Source: Terriglobales bacterium (GTDB lineage: Bacteria > Acidobacteriota > Terriglobia > Bryobacterales > Bryobacteraceae). From it: a stretch of 64,000 nucleotides of DNA. How positions within the stretch are numbered: position 1 is the stretch's first letter; each line of letters begins with the position of its first letter. The stretch spans positions 124,001-188,000 of the forward strand of contig JAIXQP010000006.1 in the NCBI GenBank assembly GCA_027485675.1, read 5' to 3'. Positions 43,368 through 51,292 of this stretch are shown piece by piece. The notes beneath the pieces are model-generated. The model saw only the letters and a program-made list of their open reading frames with translations. It did no database searches and had not been told where the DNA came from. Made by a program: the position numbers and the translations under genes.

Positions 43368-44675
43368 CTACCAGGTTCCCATGGTCAGCACGAAGCCCAT
43401 GGAGGCGCGGAGGCCTTCCTGGGAGCGGACGTTTTCGAGTTCGCGGGAGAAGGTGCGCACGTACTCGACGCCCGCGACGCGCCAGGAGAGGGCGTTGGTG
43501 ATCTTCAGGTCGAGCCCGCCGCCGGCCGCCAGGGCGAGTCCGTTGGCTTCGGTGCGGACGGCGAATTCGTCGTAGGGCACGGTCTGTCCGGTGCCGGCGT
43601 TGCGTTCGAGCACGATCTTTTTGAGTTCGGGATCGATGAGTTCGCGGGTGGTTTTGTTGCCGCCGAGGAGGAACTGCAGGTGGGGTTTCCAGCGGGCCTC
43701 CGGGCGGGGTTTCCATTGGAGACCGGCGAGATACTGGAGGGAGTCCGAACTGACGCGGGTGGGCATATCGAGCATCTTGCAACCGCTGATATCGAGGACG
43801 GCGTACCAGTTGGGGTTGAGCCGGTAGGCGCCCTGGGCTCCGCCGCCGGCGCACTGGCCGCCGTGCAGGGCGGTGGTTTGCGCGCGGGAGGTGAACTCGA
43901 AGACCGGGGTGGGCTGGGGATCGCCGCCACGGCCGGAGTTGTCGACATAGGACATGCCGCGGCGGTAGCTCTTGATGCCGGGCCGGGTGTCGCGGTGCCA
44001 GGGGGAATCGCCGCGCATCATGTTCGCCATGCTGCGGGAGGGGTTCAACCAACCGCGCACCATCATGCGGACACAGATGTTTTCGATCCGGTTTTCGATC
44101 TTCTGGATGATGAAGCGGTCGACGGCGTCTTCGCTGACCTGCCAACCCAATCCGATGACGGGGGTGACCACGTGGTCCACGAAGCCGTGCTGCGGCCAGC
44201 GTGACTGGATGGTGCCGATGGTGGCCTCACTGATCGGACCGATCTCGAACTGGGTGCTGTAGGCGAACGAGAAGGCCGTGGCGCGGAGGCGGCCCTTCCA
44301 ATAAGCGCGGGAGGTGCCGAACTCGACGCGGCGGTAACGCGGGTCGTTCTGCGCGAAGATATAGCCCGAGACGGCGCCCTGCATGGGGTGGCCGACATAG
44401 TTGACGAGGGCGATGTCGCCGTCGGACCAGCCCCGCAAACTACCGATACTCTTAGCGACGTTCCGTAAGTAGGGACCTTCGAATCCCCGCCGCGTCCCTT
44501 TTTCGGTAGCCAGGCGAAATCCATGCTGGATTCCCAGAAAATACATGGACTGCTCCATCAGCGGGCGCCATTGAATCGAATCGGATCCTCCTCCTTGTCC
44601 AGCGGGCTTGTCGGCGCCGAAGCTCCGCATAACCAAAACCAGCGCAGCGATCGCTACGCGTCTACCCAAGACCAT
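43368..44675 (-). CDS. Predicted outer-membrane protein of unknown function
   Basis: 435 residues from ATG 44675, which gives a signal peptide VLGRRVAIAALVLVMRSFGA; a TTG 14 codons upstream is the alternative. The N-terminal half is mixed (SIQWRPLMEQSMYFLGIQHG, GYIFAQNDPRYRRVEFGTSR). The C-terminal part alternates hydrophobic and polar residues in strand-like runs (QLHFLL-type pattern in WKPHLQFLLGGNKTTRELID, ALAAGGGLDLKITNALSWRV, RASMGFVLTMGTW) and ends in Trp, as outer-membrane beta-barrels usually do. No family recognised. It shares a probable transcript with the ATL gene. Confidence 0.65.
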   Translation of the reverse strand: MVLGRRVAIAALVLVMRSFGADKPAGQGGGSDSIQWRPLMEQSMYFLGIQHGFRLATEKGTRRGFEGPYLRNVAKSIGSLRGWSDGDIALVNYVGHPMQGAVSGYIFAQNDPRYRRVEFGTSRAYWKGRLRATAFSFAYSTQFEIGPISEATIGTIQSRWPQHGFVDHVVTPVIGLGWQVSEDAVDRFIIQKIENRIENICVRMMVRGWLNPSRSMANMMRGDSPWHRDTRPGIKSYRRGMSYVDNSGRGGDPQPTPVFEFTSRAQTTALHGGQCAGGGAQGAYRLNPNWYAVLDISGCKMLDMPTRVSSDSLQYLAGLQWKPRPEARWKPHLQFLLGGNKTTRELIDPELKKIVLERNAGTGQTVPYDEFAVRTEANGLALAAGGGLDLKITNALSWRVAGVEYVRTFSRELENVRSQEGLRASMGFVLTMGTW

Positions 44676-44772
44676 ACTTAACCAGAGTCGCGCACTCCGG
44701 CCTAAAGTTTCAATCAAATGAATGCGTGACGGGATTTGTTTACCGCTGCCGCGTAAACTAGCGAGGGGACTC

Positions 44773-44778
44773 TATAAT
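44773..44778 (+). promoter_or_regulatory. Perfect -10 hexamer upstream of the protease cassette
   Basis: TATAAT occurs 27 bases before ATG 44806, a rare sequence in this GC-rich window. No good -35 at 16-18 bases is visible; TTTAC...GTAAA (44739-44757) forms short inverted arms just upstream and could be an activator or repressor site. The predicted leader would be about 20 bases and contains no Shine-Dalgarno. Confidence 0.4.
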
Positions 44779-44805
44779 ACAAGTCACCCTGCGTTTCCCC
44801 CCTCT

Positions 44806-45444
44806 ATGAACGTTCGGCTTCTTATCGACGGCAACACGATCCTGGTCAGTAACACCCCTCCCCGGCGGGGTGAGGTGAACCTGCGGAACCAGCGGCTGGA
44901 CGCGACGGCGATGCGCGGTCTGCGGCAGATGCTGGCCGCGGAGCTGGGGGCGGCCGCACTGAAGCTTACCGACCAGAAGGTGCTCGAGGAGGCGGCCAAG
45001 CGGCTCGCCTCGAAACGCTGGACCCAGATTGTGGCGGACTCCGCCCCGCTGATGGGGCGCAGCGCCGGGGCGGAGACGGCGAAACCGACGAATGCGGAGG
45101 CCAAGGGCGGTAGCGGCTCCGGGTCCGGATCCGGAAGCGGCAAGGGGACGGGGAGCGGGTCGGGCAGCGGAACGGGCAGCAGCAGCGGCGGCGCAGGGAC
45201 GGGGACCGGCGGGGGCGCGGCGAAGGAACCAGACCTGACCTGGATTGAGATCCAGATCGTCGATGAGGACGGCCAGCCGCTGGTGGGCGAAACGTACGAA
45301 TTCAGCAAAACGGACGGCGCCGTGGCCAAGGGCACGACCTCCGGCGCGGCGCTACGGGGCGAGCAGATCCCTCCCGGCAAGTGCAAACTCAAACTGCCCG
45401 ACCTGCACAAGAACGGCTGGACGGGCCACGGCAAGGCGCGCTAA
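44806..45444 (+). CDS. Two-domain protein with Gly/Ser linker, candidate adaptor of the protease cassette
   Basis: 212 residues from ATG 44806. Residues 1-90 are a small alpha/beta region (NVRLLIDGNTILVSNTPPRR, LTDQKVLEEAAKRLASKRW). Residues 101-139 are almost only Gly, Ser and Thr. Residues 145-200 (WIEIQIVDEDGQPLVGETYE to GKCKLKLPDL) are a small beta domain of the type often appended to tip and adaptor proteins of contractile injection systems (VgrG/PAAR/LysM neighbours). No signal peptide. The product is read as a cargo adaptor for the protease encoded three bases downstream; this is inference from domain company. Confidence 0.65.
   Translation: MNVRLLIDGNTILVSNTPPRRGEVNLRNQRLDATAMRGLRQMLAAELGAAALKLTDQKVLEEAAKRLASKRWTQIVADSAPLMGRSAGAETAKPTNAEAKGGSGSGSGSGSGKGTGSGSGSGTGSSSGGAGTGTGGGAAKEPDLTWIEIQIVDEDGQPLVGETYEFSKTDGAVAKGTTSGAALRGEQIPPGKCKLKLPDLHKNGWTGHGKAR
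45106..45222 (+). repeat. Low-complexity Gly/Ser/Thr-coding tract
   Basis: Imperfect tandem GGC/AGC/TCC/ACG-type codons encode the interdomain linker of the adaptor-like protein. Such tracts can expand or contract by slippage. Codons are mixed, not a pure repeat unit, so selection on the peptide composition is more likely than recent slippage. Confidence 0.7.
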
Positions 45445-45447
45445 CCC

Positions 45448-48432
45448 ATGTCTGAGATCAAGATTACCCGCCGCGATTTCAACCTGCTGTTTGAACGGCA
45501 GACGACGACCGTCCATAAGATCGTGGTCACCCGCTTTCAGGGCCATCGTCTCGAGATGGAGGACTTCCACTTCCATCTCGACAGCGCCGTACTGATGCCG
45601 GACTACGACATCGAAGAGGGCGCCAAGGACCATGTGACCGCGTTGACGGTGCTGGCTACCGGCCTGGCGCACGCCAAGCTGAATCCCGCGCGGAAGGCGC
45701 TGGTGGCCGGGCACACGGATAGCTCTGGAGCCGCTGACTACAACATCAAGCTTTCGCAGCAGCGCGCTGATTGCGTGCTGGCCTGCTGGATGGGGGACAA
45801 GGCGGGCTTTACCAACATCTGCGTGGTGAAGAGCAAGACGGAGGATTATCAGCAGATCCTCAAGTGGGCCCATCAGTCGAAGGGTTGGGATTGTGATCCC
45901 GGGCCTATCGACAACTCGCATGGCAATGGCACGTCGACGGCGCTCAAGAACTTCAAAACGGCGTACAACGCCGAGTTTTCGCAGTCGCTGCCGATTACGG
46001 GCACTTGCGACAAGGCGACTTGGGACGCCTTTTTCGACCTGTACAACCAGGCCATCGCCAACTTTCTCTCTACCGACATTGAAGGCCTGGCGGCGTACCG
46101 GGCGGGGCTGAAGTTCGTCGACCCCGGCCGGAAGACGGTGGGATGCGGGGAGAGCTGGCCGGTAGAAGGCATCGGGGTGGATGGACTGCAGAGCGCGGCG
46201 AACCGCCGCGTGGAGATTCTGTTTTTTGATCCCGGCCAGGAGCCGCTGCTCGAATGCCATCCGGCGCCGAACCAGTGCAAGGCCACTGAATGCGAGCTCT
46301 ATTGGACGAAGTGCTTCAAGCACACGCCGATTCCCGTGAAGGCCGGCCCGGTGCCGGTAACGGACGAGCTGCTCGACATCGTGAGCTGCGACGATCACTT
46401 CGCTCCGTCGGCGGAGACGCTGAGCATTGCGTATAAGCTCAAGAGCCTGGAGGGCAAGCCGGTAACGCTCGAAATCACCTCGGCGCATGCGGACGCCACG
46501 CCTCTGTTCTCGAAGGAATTGACGCCAGAAGAAAAGACCTCGGGCGACCACACGTTTGAATGGGACGGCAAGCCCACAGCCGGGGCGCTGAAGGGTTTGT
46601 ACATCCATCCGCTGTGGTCGCCCTACAAGGTGACACTGAAGAGCGGCAGCTTGCAGGACGAGGCAGAGTTCAAGGTCCTTTATCATTCTGTCGAGATTTC
46701 GCGCGGCCCTTGGGCGCATGACGAGAAAGCTCCGCCCAATTCAGACCAAAAGAATTGGGTGGCCTACCGACTGAACGAACTGGGTTTTTATGGTGGTCCC
46801 GTGTACCATGACCGCGAAAGCTACCTGGATAAAGCGATCATCCGGTACAAGGTCAATCACAAGGCCATGCACCTGAAGTACATCAAGGACTACAAGCCGG
46901 ACATCACGCCGGCTTTGCTAGCGGCCTTGAGCGCGGGCGACAACAAGCGGGTGGATGTTGAACCGGAGGCGATCAAGGATCCCACTGCTACTTCTCGTAT
47001 CTGGGTCGAGGGGCTGACTTATGAGCGGACTACCGGGACCGGGAACGAGTTCCGCGACAAGATCAACCGGGCGACGACGGATGCGGAACGCCTCAACCGC
47101 CCTATCCTGCCGCTGGAAGTCGAGATCTTCCTCAAGTCCAAGTCCGATGCCAAGACGGCAGCGCCAGAAGCGATCGGGCCGGTTCGCGTCAACTGGAAGC
47201 ATACGGACATTGACGAAGATCTGACGCTGCTGCCGGAGGACAAAGCCTCCTCGCCGAGCAAGGCCCGCAAGTACGTCGAGAAGGCGCATAAGCTGGAAGG
47301 CGGCGGCCCGGGGATGGATAACTGCCCGCGCTCGCTCGGCGGCATCCGGAATCCGGCCGCGACGCAATATCAGGCTCCTTGGTTCCAGGGCACGCCGTAC
47401 GAGCCCTACAATGTGGAAGACGACGCGGCCAACAAGACGGTGTTCGTCAAGGCGTGTACGGATAAGGCGAAGTACCCGAAGCGCCTGGGCCGGGCCGGCA
47501 TCATGGTCCGGACGTCCATCATTGCCGGCGATGACTATAAGTTCAAGGCCGAGATTGACTTTACCGGAGAGCCGAACAAGGCGGACCTTGAAAAGTTCCA
47601 CGGCTACACGAACGAGGCGTCCCGCATCCATGCCGACACGGGCATCTTTCGCGTCTGGCGGCAGAACCGGGTGGCCTACGAGGTGAACTGGCCGGCGCGG
47701 ACCGGCGGCGGGGAGTGGGATCTGATCCACAACGAGTATAAGGCCGCGTATCTGGATCTCGACGTGGATGGGATGGCTAAGGTCAAGATCTCTGAGGTAC
47801 TGACGCAGAAGCAGTATCAGGATATTGTCATCGCGAATACCGCCAACAAAGTTCGTGCGAATATCTCTCTCAAGGACACAGCGGTGTATGGACTCACCCT
47901 GCCGGCTCAGGGAGCGACGGAGTCCCCCGATGACTACCGTACCCGGCTAAACACACTGACGGGCGCACAATACTGGGATCTGATCGTGGAACCGATCGTC
48001 GAAGCCCTCGGAGCCGCCATTCGACCCAAGGCCCCGGTAGGATTCGTGGTGATGAACTTCCATACGCACGAAGCCGTGGACGTGAAGAAGACAGACGGTA
48101 CCATTGACGAGGCTGGATACATCTCGTGGACCACTTCGTATGGCAAGGCGGACTCTCACGCCATGATCGATATGAAAGACGTCGATAAGGTCTACTACGT
48201 CGTCGGCCACGAAATGGGGCACAATCTGTATCTTCGGCATTCAGACAACACGCCCGACAACCCGCCGGGCCATCACGACACCGAGGATCACAACTGCATC
48301 ATGTCCTACTCATCGAGATCCTCGGGCTTTGCGCACCAAGCCCCGGGGGTCTTTGCGCCACGTTTCTGCGGCAAGTGCAATCTAAAAATGCGCGGGTGGG
48401 ATATGGACAAGCTGCCCGGAGACTCCAAGTAG
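45448..48432 (+). CDS. Large OmpA/peptidoglycan-binding protein with C-terminal metzincin-like zinc protease
   Basis: 994 residues, no signal peptide. Residues about 55-115 form the first half of an OmpA-like domain (LVAGHTDSSGAADYNIKLSQ); its second half (SAANRRVEILFFDPG, 249-263) comes after an inserted peptidoglycan-binding-type segment (LKNFKTAYN...GTCDKATWDAFFDLY, 166-199). A second such segment is at about 436-470 (NWVAYRLNELGFYGG). The middle is unassigned. The C-terminal domain has HEMGHNLYLRH (921-931), a HExxHxxxxxH zinc motif, followed by the Met-turn-like HNCIMSY (948-954) and a Cys pair FCGKC. The consensus Gly at the eighth position is Tyr. Read as a secreted effector or cell-wall-targeted protease. 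Part of the sequence is locally AT-richer (47821-47880 is 27/60 GC), hinting at transfer. Confidence 0.75.
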   Translation: MSEIKITRRDFNLLFERQTTTVHKIVVTRFQGHRLEMEDFHFHLDSAVLMPDYDIEEGAKDHVTALTVLATGLAHAKLNPARKALVAGHTDSSGAADYNIKLSQQRADCVLACWMGDKAGFTNICVVKSKTEDYQQILKWAHQSKGWDCDPGPIDNSHGNGTSTALKNFKTAYNAEFSQSLPITGTCDKATWDAFFDLYNQAIANFLSTDIEGLAAYRAGLKFVDPGRKTVGCGESWPVEGIGVDGLQSAANRRVEILFFDPGQEPLLECHPAPNQCKATECELYWTKCFKHTPIPVKAGPVPVTDELLDIVSCDDHFAPSAETLSIAYKLKSLEGKPVTLEITSAHADATPLFSKELTPEEKTSGDHTFEWDGKPTAGALKGLYIHPLWSPYKVTLKSGSLQDEAEFKVLYHSVEISRGPWAHDEKAPPNSDQKNWVAYRLNELGFYGGPVYHDRESYLDKAIIRYKVNHKAMHLKYIKDYKPDITPALLAALSAGDNKRVDVEPEAIKDPTATSRIWVEGLTYERTTGTGNEFRDKINRATTDAERLNRPILPLEVEIFLKSKSDAKTAAPEAIGPVRVNWKHTDIDEDLTLLPEDKASSPSKARKYVEKAHKLEGGGPGMDNCPRSLGGIRNPAATQYQAPWFQGTPYEPYNVEDDAANKTVFVKACTDKAKYPKRLGRAGIMVRTSIIAGDDYKFKAEIDFTGEPNKADLEKFHGYTNEASRIHADTGIFRVWRQNRVAYEVNWPARTGGGEWDLIHNEYKAAYLDLDVDGMAKVKISEVLTQKQYQDIVIANTANKVRANISLKDTAVYGLTLPAQGATESPDDYRTRLNTLTGAQYWDLIVEPIVEALGAAIRPKAPVGFVVMNFHTHEAVDVKKTDGTIDEAGYISWTTSYGKADSHAMIDMKDVDKVYYVVGHEMGHNLYLRHSDNTPDNPPGHHDTEDHNCIMSYSSRSSGFAHQAPGVFAPRFCGKCNLKMRGWDMDKLPGDSK

Positions 48433-48438
48433 ACCCCG

Positions 48439-49863
48439 ATGCCCTTCCACCTCCAACTCGCCACGACGACCCGGGACATCACCACCTTCGATTCGCCGAA
48501 GCTGCAATTGACGCTCTCGCACGATGACGACAAGACGCTGATGGTGCCCAAGCCCTCCCGCGACGGCGGCGCATTGACCATCCTGTTTCGCGACGCGGCG
48601 GGCGACCCGGTGCGGCGGGTGAGTTCCCTGCTCCGGCAGCAACTCTTCAACACCGGGCGGGTGGACGAGACGCTGGTCCTTGAACCGCTGGCGCCGGGGG
48701 GATCGCTGACGTGGACGGTGAATCTGGCCAAGTACATGTGGCCGCTGGCGGCGGGCGAGTATACGGCCACGGCATACCTGGCTTGTCCCGGCGAGACGAA
48801 TCCGGTGCAGAGTTCGCCGCTTACGCTCCGGGTCAAACCGGCTAAGCTGACCGACCTTGACGACGACCGCGACAACCCGATCCTCGACCGCCTGGATCTT
48901 CTGCTGACCAGCCAAGGCGACGGCGCGGCCCGGGCGTGGCTCCGGCAGTTTAATCCGGGACGGCCGCTCGGCGCCTGGTACAACGAGCCGGTGCCCATGC
49001 TTCCCGGCGCCGCGAACCTATTCTGCGCGGCGGCGGCTTTCCGGCAGACCGAGAGCTTTGAGCCGACGATGCGGCGGTGGATCGTGTGGCAGAACGGGAC
49101 GCAGGTGCAGGCGGCCCAGGTGTCAGAGGGCAAACCGACGGGCCTCGGCAAACGCGGGAAGGCGCCCGCCGGCCGCCAGCTTCTGCGTCAAGCCTTTTAC
49201 AACGCCGCCAATCAGCTCTACATTCTGTTCTGGAACCCTTCCGGGCGTCTTGAGTGCTGCGAGCTGACCGAATCGGCCGTGGTTCCGGTGGCGGCTTTTC
49301 CGCTGCCGGTGCAGGACCCAAGCCAGTTGGTGGTCCGATGCCTGGACGAGGTGCTCCACATTGCCGGCCCCCATGAGGGGCTGACGTATTGGACCGCGAG
49401 CCTGCAGGGGAAGATTCTGTCGACGAAGCTCATCCACGCCTCGCCGTTGCCGTTGCGGGCCGTGACCGTGCAGCCGGAGTTTGGCCGGTTTACCGCCATC
49501 TTCAGCGAGCCGGGCGACCCGCCGACGATTGAGATGGTCCTGCTGGACCCGCGCTACCGGGAGCAGCCGTTCATCGTCCGCCGGGAGTTGCCGATCGCCG
49601 GTCCGTTTCCGGAACTGGCCATGGACGCCGACCGGAACGGACGGTTTCATCTGCTGGTGACGACTACCGGGCAGCAGCTGTACTACTGTGGACCCAATCT
49701 GGAGCCGCTGCTGCTGGCCACCGGCGAAGAGCGTTACTTCCCGCGGGTTCTCTGTCCAGGCCAAGTGTATCTGGGTTTCTATGAACATGCGGCGGGTTAC
49801 CGCTTCCGCCAGTTCGCCACGAGCGCCAATCCGCCCGCGTTTCTCGAGTACCAAAACCTATGA
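48439..49863 (+). CDS. BsuPI-like N-terminal domain plus propeller-like protein, candidate inhibitor in the cassette
   Basis: 474 residues without a signal peptide. The first 135 residues look like a beta-sandwich (KLQLTLSHDD, TILFRDAAGDPVRRV, LEPLAPGGSLTWTVNL, LAAGEYTATAYL, SSPLTLRVKPA), a pattern close to that of BsuPI-type intracellular proteinase inhibitor domains. The rest (about 150-474) is repeated strands (PTMRRWIVWQNGTQVQAAQV, NAANQLYILFWNPSGRLECC, GPFPELAMDADRNGRFHLLV) suggesting a beta-propeller. I do not recognise a named family. It lies six bases after the protease gene and overlaps the next gene by ATGA, so the three are probably one transcript. A role as inhibitor or chaperone of the protease is inference. 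Confidence 0.6.
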   Translation: MPFHLQLATTTRDITTFDSPKLQLTLSHDDDKTLMVPKPSRDGGALTILFRDAAGDPVRRVSSLLRQQLFNTGRVDETLVLEPLAPGGSLTWTVNLAKYMWPLAAGEYTATAYLACPGETNPVQSSPLTLRVKPAKLTDLDDDRDNPILDRLDLLLTSQGDGAARAWLRQFNPGRPLGAWYNEPVPMLPGAANLFCAAAAFRQTESFEPTMRRWIVWQNGTQVQAAQVSEGKPTGLGKRGKAPAGRQLLRQAFYNAANQLYILFWNPSGRLECCELTESAVVPVAAFPLPVQDPSQLVVRCLDEVLHIAGPHEGLTYWTASLQGKILSTKLIHASPLPLRAVTVQPEFGRFTAIFSEPGDPPTIEMVLLDPRYREQPFIVRRELPIAGPFPELAMDADRNGRFHLLVTTTGQQLYYCGPNLEPLLLATGEERYFPRVLCPGQVYLGFYEHAAGYRFRQFATSANPPAFLEYQNL

Positions 49864-50348
49864 CGCGGCGGTGCTTCCTCTTCTTTCCCTGCTTCGCACC
49901 GAGCGCCCCCATGTTTAGCCTGGACCTTCGCCTGACCGGAACCCAATTGACGGCCACTTTGCGCAACCAGGGAAAGACGGCGCAGCGATACTTTCATCAC
50001 CGGATGATTCAGCCGGTTACTCTGACGCTGGTGGACGCCAAGGGCCGCCAGGTGGAGCCGGAGGATACCCGCGAGACGGCTAAGTTCGACGCGACGCCTT
50101 ACCAGGACCTGTACCAGGTGCTCGATCCCGGCGCCGCGGTGACGCTGCTGACCGCGGAGGTGCAGCGGGGCGCGCTTCGCTGGGGCCCGCTGCAGTGGAG
50201 AGATCTGGCTCCGGGCCGTTACACGGCGACGGCCCGCCTCGACCATCAGAGGAACCAATGGGTGGACCGGGCGACGAAACAGACCGGGACTTGGCCGGAC
50301 CTCTGGCGCGGAGAACTTACCTCGCGGCCGATTCCTTTGAAAATTTAA
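49860..50348 (+). CDS. Small exported BsuPI-like beta-sandwich protein, candidate immunity protein
   Basis: 162 residues with a signal-like N-terminus (TRRCFLFFPCFAPSAPMFS). The body reads FSLDLRLTGTQLTATLRNQG, TLTLVDAKGRQVEPED, VLDPGAAVTLLTAEVQ, DLAPGRYTATARLD and ends SRPIPLKI, matching in order the first domain of the preceding protein (LTLSHDD, TILFRDAAGDPV, LAPGGSLTWTV, AAGEYTATAYL, SSPLTLRV). An exported single-domain inhibitor next to a protease that may act in the envelope is the arrangement expected of an immunity protein, but no experiment is known to me. Last gene of the cassette. Confidence 0.6.
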   Translation: MTRRCFLFFPCFAPSAPMFSLDLRLTGTQLTATLRNQGKTAQRYFHHRMIQPVTLTLVDAKGRQVEPEDTRETAKFDATPYQDLYQVLDPGAAVTLLTAEVQRGALRWGPLQWRDLAPGRYTATARLDHQRNQWVDRATKQTGTWPDLWRGELTSRPIPLKI

Positions 50349-50385
50349 TCAAGACACCGTTCCGGCTGGTCGATACGACTTACAA

Positions 50386-51264
50386 ATGCCGCCGAACGCA
50401 GCTAATTTCGCGGGTAGCAGTTCCCTCGTTTCCGACGTCCCCCAACTGCTGCAAAACCTTCCGGCGTTGCCGACCATATCGACCCGGCTGCTGGCCATGA
50501 TGGGCCGACCCGACGCGGATCTGAAGGGGGTCGGTACGTTGATTGCCTCGGACGGCGTTTTGACCGCCGAAGTTCTCCGGATCGCCAACTCTTCGATGTT
50601 CGGGTTGCGGTCGGAGGTACGGAGCGTCCTGCAGGCGATTGCCTTTCTGGGACTTGAACGGACCAAGGCGTTGGCCTGTACGGTGGCGATCAAGAACTAT
50701 CTGGGGAACGCGTTACAGATTCCGGCGCTGCAACGGACCTGGCGGCATAGCCTGGCGGTCGCGGTGCTGGCCGACGAGTTGGCCACCTGGACGCAGGCCG
50801 ACGGCGCCGAGGCGTACACGGCCGGGATTCTCCATGACTTAGGGGCGCTGGGACTGATTGCGATGTCCCCGACGCGATATCTCAAGTTGCTCGATGAGGC
50901 CGTCGCCTCCGAGACGACCCTGCTCGAATTGGAACGGATCCACTACGGGCTGGACCACTGTGAAGCTGGTGGATTTCTGGCGGGCGTCTGGAATCTGCCG
51001 CCGTTCATGGGCGAGGTGATGCGGCTGCACCATGCTCCGCTGAAGCAGGCGCCGTTTACCCTGCTCGGTCTGACGCATTACGCCTCACGGGGCGCGGATC
51101 TGTTGGGTTTCTCGGTGGTGAACCGCCCGCCGGATACCACTTCGCCGAATGCGATTGAAGAGTTCTACGAGCAACTGACTCCGCGCCAGAAGGAACGGGT
51201 CGCCCTGAGCCTTGCCGATTTGCAGATGCTGATTGCCACGCGCGTCAACGCCATGGAGTCGTAG
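50386..51264 (+). CDS. HDOD-domain signalling protein
   Basis: 292 residues. The HDOD core runs from about residue 18 to 215: LLQNLPALPTISTRLLAMMG, ASDGVLTAEVLRIANSSMFG, VRSVLQAIAFLGLERTKALA, WRHSLAVAVLADELATW and TAGILHDLGALGLIAMSP. HDOD proteins lack HD-GYP phosphodiesterase activity and act in signal transduction. A C-terminal helical region of about 70 residues follows (FYEQLTPRQKERVALSLADL). 37 bases separate it from the upstream cassette. The target pathway is unknown. Confidence 0.9.
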   Translation: MPPNAANFAGSSSLVSDVPQLLQNLPALPTISTRLLAMMGRPDADLKGVGTLIASDGVLTAEVLRIANSSMFGLRSEVRSVLQAIAFLGLERTKALACTVAIKNYLGNALQIPALQRTWRHSLAVAVLADELATWTQADGAEAYTAGILHDLGALGLIAMSPTRYLKLLDEAVASETTLLELERIHYGLDHCEAGGFLAGVWNLPPFMGEVMRLHHAPLKQAPFTLLGLTHYASRGADLLGFSVVNRPPDTTSPNAIEEFYEQLTPRQKERVALSLADLQMLIATRVNAMES

Positions 51265-51292
51265 CGTTCCCGAAACCCGCTACCCTAGAGGT

